A DNA stretch of 64,000 nucleotides. It comes from Saccharopolyspora endophytica (GTDB taxonomy: Bacteria; Actinomycetota; Actinomycetes; Mycobacteriales; Pseudonocardiaceae). Positions 53,973 through 64,000 of the stretch are shown here, one piece after another. The notes below the pieces were generated by a model, which had not been told where the DNA came from, ran no database searches, and saw nothing but the letters and a program-made list of their open reading frames with translations. Within the stretch, counting starts at the first letter, position 1; the number at the start of each line of letters is the position of its first letter. Made by a program: the position numbers and the translations under genes. Where the stretch lies: the NCBI RefSeq assembly GCF_018070075.1, contig NZ_JAGPXE010000002.1:704023-768022 (forward strand), given 5' to 3'.

Positions 53973-54069
53973 GGTCAACCCAGGTGGGAAGGGGTGTGAG
54001 TCCGGGCGTGACATCACGGGTCGGGCGGGGGTGTGACGTGGGAAACTGGGCTCGGTTCCGCAAAGCTGT

Positions 54070-54098
54070 TTGATTGATTTTGCATAGCAGTGCATAAT
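54070..54098 (+). promoter_or_regulatory. argC promoter with overlapping ARG box
   Basis: TTGATT (54070-54075), a 17-bp spacer and CATAAT (54093-54098) predict a transcript starting at or 1 nt before the argC ATG (54106), that is, leaderless. The ArgR box TTGCATAGCAGTGCATAA (54080-54097) covers the spacer and -10, so bound ArgR would block polymerase. Confidence 0.75.
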
Positions 54099-54105
54099 CA
54101 TCCGT

Positions 54106-55134
54106 ATGACGGTGAGGGTTGCTGTAGCGGGTGCCAGTGGTTACGCGGGCGGAGAACTGCTCCGCCTGCTCCTGGCGCACCCCGAGGTCGAGATCGGCGC
54201 GCTGACGGCGGGAGGCAACGCGGGCAGCAAGCTCGGTCAGCACCACCCCAACCTGCTGCCCCTGGCCGACCGCGAGCTCACCGAGACCACCGCCGAGCAG
54301 CTGCGCGGCCACGACGTCGTGTTCCTCGCGCTGCCCCACGGCCACTCCGCGGCGATCGCCGCCGAGCTCGGCGAGGACGTCGTGGTCGTCGACTGCGGTG
54401 CCGATCACCGCCTCAACGACGCCGAGGACTGGACCCGCTGGTACGGCGGCGACCACCCCGGCACCTGGCCCTACGGCGTGCCCGAGCTCCCCGGCGCGCG
54501 CGACCGGCTGCGCGGCAGCAAGCGGGTCGCCGTCGCCGGTTGCTTCCCGACCGTCTCGTCGCTGGCCGTCGTGCCCGCCCTGGCCGCGGGCATCGTCGAA
54601 CCCGACGTCGTGGTCACCGCGATGACCGGCACCTCCGGCGCGGGCCGCGCGCTCAAACCGCACCTGCTCTCGGCCGAGGTCATGGGCTCGGCCAGCGTCT
54701 ACGGCGTCGGTGGCGCCCACCGGCACACCCCGGAGATGATCCAGAACCTCAGCGCCGCGGCGGGGGAGAAGGTCAAGGTCTCCTTCACGCCCGTGCTGGC
54801 GCCGATGGCGCGCGGCATCCTCGCCACCTGCTCGGCACCGCTGCGCGGCGACGTCGACAGCGCAGCCGCCCGCAAGGTCTACCTCGACGCCTACGGCGAC
54901 GAGCCGTTCGTCCACGTCCTGCCCGAGGCAGCCTGGCCGCAGACTTCGGCGACGCTCGGCGCCAACACCGTGCACCTGCAGGTCACCGTCGATCCCGACG
55001 CCGGTCGGCTGGTCGTGGTCGGTGCCGAGGACAACCTCACCAAGGGCACCGCGGGCGGCGCCGTGCAGTGCATGAACCTCGCCCTCGGCCTGCCCGAGAC
55101 CACCGGACTGCCCACCGCCGGCCTCGCGCCGTGA
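54106..55134 (+). CDS. argC: N-acetyl-gamma-glutamyl-phosphate reductase
   Basis: A 342-aa NADPH-dependent reductase, third step of arginine synthesis. It has [14 protein letters not shown] (nucleotide binding) and the active-site Cys in [13 protein letters not shown], with ALPHGHSA. It has no RBS and starts 8 nt after the -10 element, consistent with leaderless translation. Confidence 0.96.
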   Translation: MTVRVAVAGASGYAGGELLRLLLAHPEVEIGALTAGGNAGSKLGQHHPNLLPLADRELTETTAEQLRGHDVVFLALPHGHSAAIAAELGEDVVVVDCGADHRLNDAEDWTRWYGGDHPGTWPYGVPELPGARDRLRGSKRVAVAGCFPTVSSLAVVPALAAGIVEPDVVVTAMTGTSGAGRALKPHLLSAEVMGSASVYGVGGAHRHTPEMIQNLSAAAGEKVKVSFTPVLAPMARGILATCSAPLRGDVDSAAARKVYLDAYGDEPFVHVLPEAAWPQTSATLGANTVHLQVTVDPDAGRLVVVGAEDNLTKGTAGGAVQCMNLALGLPETTGLPTAGLAP

Positions 55135-55162
55135 GTCCCGCCACCAGAACCGAGGAGAAGAC

Positions 55163-56323
55163 ATGAGCGTGACCGGTCCCGCCGGTTTCCGGGCGGCGGG
55201 GGTCGCCGCAGGCATCAAGGCAGCGGGCGCGCGCGATCTCGCACTCGTGGTCAACGACGGTCCGCAGCAGTCGGCGGCCGGCGTGTTCACCACCAACAAG
55301 GTCAAGGCCGCGCCGGTGCTGTGGTCGCAGCAGGTGCTGCAGGAGCGCAAGCTGCGCGCGATCGTGCTCAACTCCGGTTGCGCCAACGCCTGCACCGGGC
55401 CGGGCGGTTTCCAGGACACCCACGCCACCGCGGAGAAGGTCGCCGACGTCCTCGGCGCCGGAGCGATCGAGGTCGCGGTCTGCTCGACCGGCCTGATCGG
55501 TGAGCGGCTGCCGATGGACGCGCTGCTGCCCGGCGTCGACACCGCCGCCAAGGCCCTCGACGCGGGTGAGCAGTCCGGTCTGGACGCCGCGACCGCCGTG
55601 CTGACCACCGACAGCAAGGCCAAGCAGGCCCACCGCGCGCACGAGAACGGCTGGTCGATCGGCGGGTTCGCCAAGGGCGCGGGCATGCTCGCGCCGAACA
55701 TGGCCACCATGCTCAGCGTCATCACCACCGACGTGATGATCAGCGGCGCCGATCTCGACGAAGCGCTGCGGGCGGCGACCCGGGTGACCTTCGACCGGCT
55801 CGACGTCGACGGCGGCACCTCCACCAACGACACCGTGCTGGTGATGGCCTCCGGTGCCTCGGGCGTCGAAGCCTCCCAGGAGGAGTTCACCGCGCTGCTC
55901 ACCACCGTCTGCCAGGACCTGGTGCGCCAGCTCCAGGACGACGCCGAAGGCGCCACCAAGACCATCGACATCACCGTGCGCGGTGCCGTCAGCGAAGCCG
56001 ACGCGGTGACCATCGGCCGGATCGTCGCCGAGGACAACCTGGTCAAGACCGCCATGTTCGGCTCCGACCCGAACTGGGGCCGCGTCGCCATGGCGCTGGG
56101 CCGCGCGCAGGCCGAGATCGACGTGGACAAGGTCGAGATCGCCACCAACGGCGTCACGCTCTACGCCGACGGCGCCACCGCACGCGACCGCAGCGAGGCC
56201 GACCTGTCCGGGCGGCAGATCGAGATCGTCATCGATCTGCACCTCGGCGAGCACGCCGCCACGATCCTGTCCACCGACCTCTCCCACGACTACGTCGAAG
56301 AGAACAGCGCGTACTCCTCATGA
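55163..56323 (+). CDS. argJ: Bifunctional ornithine acetyltransferase / N-acetylglutamate synthase
   Basis: A 386-aa self-cleaving acetyltransferase. The cleavage and nucleophile motif is [14 protein letters not shown] with Thr182 after Ala181. It recycles the acetyl group from N-acetylornithine to glutamate. ATG 55163 follows GAGGAG; the stop overlaps argB (ATGA). Confidence 0.96.
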   Translation: MSVTGPAGFRAAGVAAGIKAAGARDLALVVNDGPQQSAAGVFTTNKVKAAPVLWSQQVLQERKLRAIVLNSGCANACTGPGGFQDTHATAEKVADVLGAGAIEVAVCSTGLIGERLPMDALLPGVDTAAKALDAGEQSGLDAATAVLTTDSKAKQAHRAHENGWSIGGFAKGAGMLAPNMATMLSVITTDVMISGADLDEALRAATRVTFDRLDVDGGTSTNDTVLVMASGASGVEASQEEFTALLTTVCQDLVRQLQDDAEGATKTIDITVRGAVSEADAVTIGRIVAEDNLVKTAMFGSDPNWGRVAMALGRAQAEIDVDKVEIATNGVTLYADGATARDRSEADLSGRQIEIVIDLHLGEHAATILSTDLSHDYVEENSAYSS

Positions 56324-57228
56324 CCAGTGACACCAGCGATCGGCTGGCCACCGCGGCCGAGAAGGCCAGCGTCCTCGTCGAAGCGCTCCCGTGGTTGCAG
56401 CGCTTCAACGGCGCCACCGTGGTGATCAAGTACGGCGGCAACGCCATGATCGACGACGAGCTTAAGGCCGCGTTCGCGCAGGACATGGTGTTCCTGCGGC
56501 TCGCGGGCCTGCGCCCCGTCGTGGTGCACGGCGGCGGTCCGCAGATCACCTCGATGCTCGACCGTCTCGGCATGGAGGGCGAGTTCCGCGGCGGGTTGCG
56601 CGTGACCTCGCCGGAGACGATGGACGTCGTCCGGATGGTGCTGTTCGGGCAGGTCGGGCGCGAGCTCGTCGGCCTGATCAACCAGCACGGGCCGTACGCG
56701 GTCGGCATGTCCGGCGAGGACGCGCGGCTGTTCACCGCGGCCCGCCGCACCGCCACCGTCGACGGCGAAGCGGTCGACGTCGGCCTGGTCGGCGACGTCG
56801 TCGACGTCAACCCCGACGCCGTGCTCGACCTGATCAACGCCGGCCGCATCCCGGTGGTGTCCACCGTCGCCCCCGACGCCGACGGCGTGGTGCACAACGT
56901 CAACGCCGACACCGCCGCCGGTGCGCTGGCGGTCGCGCTCGGCGCCGAGAAGCTCGTGGTGCTCACCGACGTCGAAGGTCTCTACACCAACTGGCCGGAC
57001 AAGTCATCGCTGGTCAGCAGGCTCGACGTGGACCAGCTCGCGGAGCTGCTGCCGGGACTGGCCTCCGGGATGGTTCCCAAGATGGAGGCCTGCCTGCGCG
57101 CCGTGCGCGGGGGAGTGCCGCGCGCCCACGTCATCGACGGGCGGCTGGCGCATTCGGTCCTGCTCGAAGTCTTCACCAGTGCCGGAGTGGGAACCATGGT
57201 GTTCCCCGTCGAATCGGAGGACGCATGA
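56320..57228 (+). CDS. argB: Acetylglutamate kinase
   Basis: A 302-aa amino-acid kinase with [21 protein letters not shown], the Asn-rich [29 protein letters not shown] region and [13 protein letters not shown]. In actinobacteria it is the arginine-inhibited step. The stop overlaps the ATG (57225) of the duplicated element preceding argD. Confidence 0.96.
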   Translation: MTSDTSDRLATAAEKASVLVEALPWLQRFNGATVVIKYGGNAMIDDELKAAFAQDMVFLRLAGLRPVVVHGGGPQITSMLDRLGMEGEFRGGLRVTSPETMDVVRMVLFGQVGRELVGLINQHGPYAVGMSGEDARLFTAARRTATVDGEAVDVGLVGDVVDVNPDAVLDLINAGRIPVVSTVAPDADGVVHNVNADTAAGALAVALGAEKLVVLTDVEGLYTNWPDKSSLVSRLDVDQLAELLPGLASGMVPKMEACLRAVRGGVPRAHVIDGRLAHSVLLEVFTSAGVGTMVFPVESEDA

Positions 57229-57299
57229 GTGACGATTCCGCTTCCCGCGCTCATGTCGGCCGACCGGGTGCGGGTGTCCCGCAAGAACACGGAGGACGC
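57225..57299 (+). repeat. Duplicated arg-operon junction element, copy 1 (argB/argD)
   Basis: A 75-nt segment beginning with an ATG overlapping the argB stop and open in frame into argD (peptide [19 protein letters not shown] ...). It contains CGCGCTCAT (57246-57254) and a 24-nt block (57260-57283) identical to copy 2 at 58519-58542. The block includes the hairpin TGCGGG-TGT-CCCGCA (57269-57283). Confidence 0.8.
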
Positions 57300-59983
<2,684 letters not shown>

Positions 59984-60023
59984 GGCAGGCTGGTCCGAGC
60001 TGTCCGGGCACGAGGGACATTGA

Positions 60024-61508
<1,485 letters not shown>

Positions 61509-61542
61509 TCAACGGCAGCGCGCGCCCGGTAGGGTGCTGAGC

Positions 61543-62166
61543 GTGGACCAGGTGACGAGCGACGAGCTGGCCCGCGACCCGCTGTGGGTCGCGCGTCGGC
61601 TGCTGGGCTGCGAACTGCGGTCCAGCAGCCCCGAGGGCGAGGTCGGCGTGCGCCTGGTCGAGGTGGAGGCCTACCGGGGCACCGATGATCCGGCGTCGCA
61701 CTGCTACCGGGGCCGGACCGAGCGCAACTCGGTCATGTTCGGCCCCGCCGGCCACCTCTACGTCTACTTCGTCTACGGGATGCACTTCTGCATCAACGTG
61801 GTGTGCATGACAGACGGTGTCCCCGGCGCGGTTCTGCTGCGCGCCGGGGAGATCACCACCGGCAGCGAGCTCGCTCGCAGCCGGAAGCCCGCCGCCCGCA
61901 AGGACGCCCAGCTGGCCAGCGGTCCGGCTCGGCTCGCGGGCGTTCTCGGCATCACCCGCGAGCACAACGGCGTCGACCTGACCTCGCCGGATTCGCCGGT
62001 GCGCCTCTACGACGGCGCGCAGGTCGCCGAGGACGACATCCGCAGCGGCCCCCGCGTCGGCGTCGCCGCCGCCATGGACCTGCCGTGGCGGTCGTGGGTC
62101 GACGGTTCGGAGTCCGTCAGCGCCTACCGGCGTGGCGGCCGACGCCGGACCCGAGCCCGGACGTAA
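61543..62166 (+). CDS. mpg: 3-methyladenine DNA glycosylase (AAG/Mpg family)
   Basis: A 207-aa base-excision glycosylase with VEVEAYRGTDDPASHCYRG (catalytic Glu), RNSVMFGPAGHLYVYFVYGMH and SGPARLAGVLGI. GTG 61543 has AGGG about 9 nt upstream; GTG 61534 is also possible. argH-mpg-tyrS is a conserved order in related genomes. Confidence 0.9.
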   Translation: MDQVTSDELARDPLWVARRLLGCELRSSSPEGEVGVRLVEVEAYRGTDDPASHCYRGRTERNSVMFGPAGHLYVYFVYGMHFCINVVCMTDGVPGAVLLRAGEITTGSELARSRKPAARKDAQLASGPARLAGVLGITREHNGVDLTSPDSPVRLYDGAQVAEDDIRSGPRVGVAAAMDLPWRSWVDGSESVSAYRRGGRRRTRART

Positions 62167-62180
62167 ACCGGTTTGCGGGG

Positions 62181-62207
62181 ATGAGCGAAACTGGACTGCG
62201 TGAGTGA
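62181..62207 (+). other. Eight-codon mini-ORF overlapping the tyrS start
   Basis: ATG 62181 after GCGGGG encodes MSETGLRE and stops at 62205-62207, overlapping GTG 62200 of tyrS. The tyrS start itself lacks a clear RBS, so reinitiation after this mini-ORF is plausible. Confidence 0.35.
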
Positions 62208-63474
62208 GCACATCCTTGACGAGCTGGCCTGGCGCGGACTGATCGCGCAATCCACCGACCTCGACGCGCTGCGCCGAGACCTGGACACCGGGCCGCTCAC
62301 TCTCTATGCGGGTTTCGACCCGACCGCGCCGAGCCTGCACGCCGGCCACCTGATCCCGATGCTGACGTTGCGCCGGTTCCAGCAGGCGGGCCACCGGCCC
62401 GTGGTGCTGGCGGGCGGGGCGACCGGTCTGATCGGTGATCCGCGCGACGTCGGCGAGCGCAACCTGCACGACGAGAGCACGGTCGCCGAGTGGACCGGGA
62501 AGATCCACGGCCAGCTGTCGACGTTCGTCGACTTCGACGACTCGCCGACCGGCGCGGTCATGGCCAACAACGCGGACTGGACCGCCGACCTGTCGGTCAC
62601 CGCGTTCCTGCGCGACGTCGGCAAGCACTTCTCGGTGAACACGATGCTGGCGCGCGAGACGGTCAAGCGCCGGCTGGAGACCGACGGCATCTCCTACACC
62701 GAGTTCAGCTACATGCTGTTGCAGGCCAACGACTTCGTGCAGCTCTACCGCAAGCACGGCACCACGTTGCAGCTCGGCGGGTCCGATCAGTGGGGCAACA
62801 TCATCGCCGGGGTGGACCTGATCCGGAAGCAGGAGAGCGCGGCGGCCCACGCGCTGACGCTGCCGCTGGTCACCGACTCCGAGGGCCGCAAGTTCGGCAA
62901 GTCCACGGGTGGCGGGAACGTCTGGCTCGACCCGTCGCTGACCTCGCCCTACGCCTGGTACCAGTACTTCGTGAACGCCGCCGACGCCGATGTGCCCAGC
63001 TACTTGCGCCTGTTCACCTTCCTCGACCGCGAGGAGATCGAGGAGCTGGAGAAGACCACGGCCGAGCGCCCGCAGCTGCGCGCCGGGCAGAAGCGGCTCG
63101 CCGAGGAGCTGACCACGTTGGTGCACGGCGAGGACCAGACCCGCAAGGTGATCGCCGCGAGCCAGGCGCTGTTCGGGCGCGGGGAGATCGCCGAGCTCGA
63201 CGAGGCGACCCTGGACTCCGCCATGGCCGCCGTCCCGCAGGCCGAGGTGCGCCTGGCGGACGGGCCGACGATCGTCGACCTGCTCGTCGAAACCGGTCTG
63301 GTCAACGGCAAGGGGGCTGCGCGACGCACCATCAAGGAGGGCGGCGCGTACGTCAACAACGTCAAGATCGCGGACGAGGACTGGGCTCCGAGCCAGGAGG
63401 ACCTGCTGCACGGTCGCTGGGTGGTCGTCCGTCGCGGCAAGCGCCACACCGCGGGGGCCAAGGTCCTGAGCTGA
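62200..63474 (+). CDS. tyrS: Tyrosyl-tRNA synthetase
   Basis: A 424-aa class I synthetase. The HIGH-equivalent is in [20 protein letters not shown], the tyrosine site is [14 protein letters not shown], the KMSKS-equivalent is KFGKSTGG, and a C-terminal S4 domain is present ([19 protein letters not shown]). GTG 62200 gives the N-terminus [19 protein letters not shown] conserved in actinobacteria. Confidence 0.96.
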   Translation: MSEHILDELAWRGLIAQSTDLDALRRDLDTGPLTLYAGFDPTAPSLHAGHLIPMLTLRRFQQAGHRPVVLAGGATGLIGDPRDVGERNLHDESTVAEWTGKIHGQLSTFVDFDDSPTGAVMANNADWTADLSVTAFLRDVGKHFSVNTMLARETVKRRLETDGISYTEFSYMLLQANDFVQLYRKHGTTLQLGGSDQWGNIIAGVDLIRKQESAAAHALTLPLVTDSEGRKFGKSTGGGNVWLDPSLTSPYAWYQYFVNAADADVPSYLRLFTFLDREEIEELEKTTAERPQLRAGQKRLAEELTTLVHGEDQTRKVIAASQALFGRGEIAELDEATLDSAMAAVPQAEVRLADGPTIVDLLVETGLVNGKGAARRTIKEGGAYVNNVKIADEDWAPSQEDLLHGRWVVVRRGKRHTAGAKVLS

Positions 63475-63486
63475 CACGAGCACTGG

Positions 63487-63520
63487 AACGGGGCGCTGAC
63501 CTGCGGGTTCGCGCCCCGTT
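63487..63520 (+). terminator. Terminator after tyrS
   Basis: A 10-bp stem AACGGGGCGC / GCGCCCCGTT followed by TCGCTTC, 12 bp past the tyrS stop. Confidence 0.8.
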
Positions 63521-63541
63521 TCGCTTCAACACCCCCCCGGT

Positions 63542-63571
63542 TTGACCCCCGCGAAACGGACCGTGTAACTT
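63542..63571 (+). promoter_or_regulatory. rRNA operon promoter P1 (candidate)
   Basis: TTGACC (63542-63547), an 18-bp spacer and TAACTT (63566-63571). It is the best sigma-A-type match in the region before the rRNA leader. Confidence 0.6.
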
Positions 63572-63930
63572 ATTCCAAGTCAGAGCGACACGGGCCGGGA
63601 AAACCGGGCCGGGCCTGATGCGGGGTTGCGAACCAAGCTCCTGTCTCCGGATGGTAGAGTGGGCGCCCCGACCGGGAAATCGAGAAAGTAAAAGCAAGCC
63701 AATCGGCTTGGGGATGCGGACGCGGTTTTCCACCCTGTTCTTTGATTGAAAATAGCGCTTGGTAAGCTGCCGGGCAGAATAGCGAGCCGCATTCGGCGGC
63801 ACCGGATAAGGGTTACCCCCCCGGTGAGACCGAAAAAAGGGCCTGCTAGTCTTCACTACAGCGAAAGCGCGAACGAGGAAATGACTCCCCGGAGTTTGCG
63901 GCCCTGTGAAATGGGTTGTGGCGATGGTGT
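63572..63930 (+). promoter_or_regulatory. Multi-promoter region of the rRNA operon
   Basis: No protein gene is credible. Further -10-like elements are TAGAGT (63655-63660), TAAGCT (63763-63768, with TTGATT at 63742 and a short 15-bp spacer) and TAGTCT with TGC before it (63847-63852). Tandem promoters are usual ahead of actinobacterial rrn operons. Spacing is imperfect for all three. Confidence 0.45.
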
Positions 63931-64000
63931 GGGTGTGTTCTTTGAGAACTCAACAGTGGACTGTTTTGGTTAGTGTTCTTTTATGCCCCTGACCAGTGAT
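63931..64000 (+). promoter_or_regulatory. rRNA operon leader (antitermination region), 16S rRNA just beyond the window
   Basis: GTGTTCTTTGAGAACTCAAC (63935-63954) is the conserved actinobacterial pre-16S leader with the hairpin GTTCT-TTG-AGAAC (63937-63949), followed by T-rich sequence. The mature 16S start (GAGAGTTTGATC type) is not reached. Confidence 0.85.

Noticed and set aside
53173..56157. A 994-codon minus-strand open frame covering argC and argJ
   Set aside because: Only its last 229 codons (the AlkD-like protein) look like protein. The rest is antisense to argC/argJ.
57225..57299. ATG 57225 as the argD start
   Set aside because: The 25 extra residues match the duplicated junction element, not aminotransferases, and ATG 57300 has its own RBS. 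Kept as an open alternative in the argD entry.
63746..63973. 75-codon open frame in the rRNA promoter/leader region
   Set aside because: It overlaps promoter elements and the conserved rrn leader hairpin, with no homology and no RBS logic.

Overview
The window is about 70% GC with dense, often overlapping genes in codon usage typical of a mycolate-free or mycolate-related actinomycete. Gene content and order point to the Pseudonocardiaceae, most likely a Saccharopolyspora-like organism: a mycothiol-type DinB/maleylpyruvate isomerase protein, an XRE/DUF397 pair with a small zinc-finger partner, a KstR-controlled sterol locus with a mce4 operon, and the actinobacterial chromosome order uvrA - infC-rpmI-rplT-tsnR - pheST - argCJBDFR-H - mpg - tyrS. 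No transposase, CRISPR array, phage gene or tRNA was recognised. The genus is an inference.

Region 1 (1-20.2 kb) is a steroid (cholesterol-type) uptake and degradation locus. It holds the 5' end of a cytochrome P450, a 3alpha/20beta-HSD-like SDR, the Mce ATPase gene mceG, a TetR gene, kstR, kshA with a coupled small CxxC protein, fadD17-fadE27-fadE26 on the minus strand, and, divergently, a zinc alcohol dehydrogenase, hsd4A, yrbE4AB and mce4ABCDEF. At least nine KstR-like operators (TnnAACnnGTTnnA or close) occupy every divergent or upstream region of the first 9.6 kb. The logic is import of sterol by the Mce4 transporter, side-chain activation and dehydrogenation by FadD17 and FadE26/27, ring 9alpha-hydroxylation by KshA, and derepression through KstR.

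Region 2 (20.5-29 kb) carries cell-wall and miscellaneous genes. These are an L,D-transpeptidase lipoprotein; a LysR regulator, a serine-reactive protein and a class A beta-lactamase in a row, resembling the BlaA/BlaB/BlaL system of Streptomyces cacaoi; an XRE-DUF397 pair; a stand-alone LigD-type polymerase domain; a metallo-beta-lactamase-fold hydrolase; and a mycothiol-dependent-type DinB protein.

Region 3 (29.4-46 kb) has uvrA and a sodium:alanine symporter. It then has a das-like amino-sugar ABC transporter operon with a GH20 hexosaminidase and a Tat-exported lactonase-family propeller. A D-amino-acid module follows: a GntP permease, a D-aminoacylase, RidA, a D-serine/threonine deaminase-like enzyme and IclR.

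Region 4 (45.7-64 kb) is housekeeping. DUF1844 is followed by infC (AUC start), rpmI, rplT, tsnR (apparently CUG start), pheS and pheT. Next are a GNAT protein, an AlkD-like protein, the arginine operon argCJBDFR behind an ARG box, argH without argG, mpg and tyrS. The window ends in the promoter and leader region of an rRNA operon, just before 16S rRNA.

The features that annotation pipelines would least likely describe are: (i) a family of 16-bp palindromic units at about 24-bp period found at three separate intergenic sites; (ii) a duplicated hairpin and mini-peptide element at the argB/argD and argD/argF junctions; (iii) non-AUG starts in infC and tsnR; (iv) probable leaderless transcripts at argC and ahead of pheS; and (v) the dense KstR operator field.
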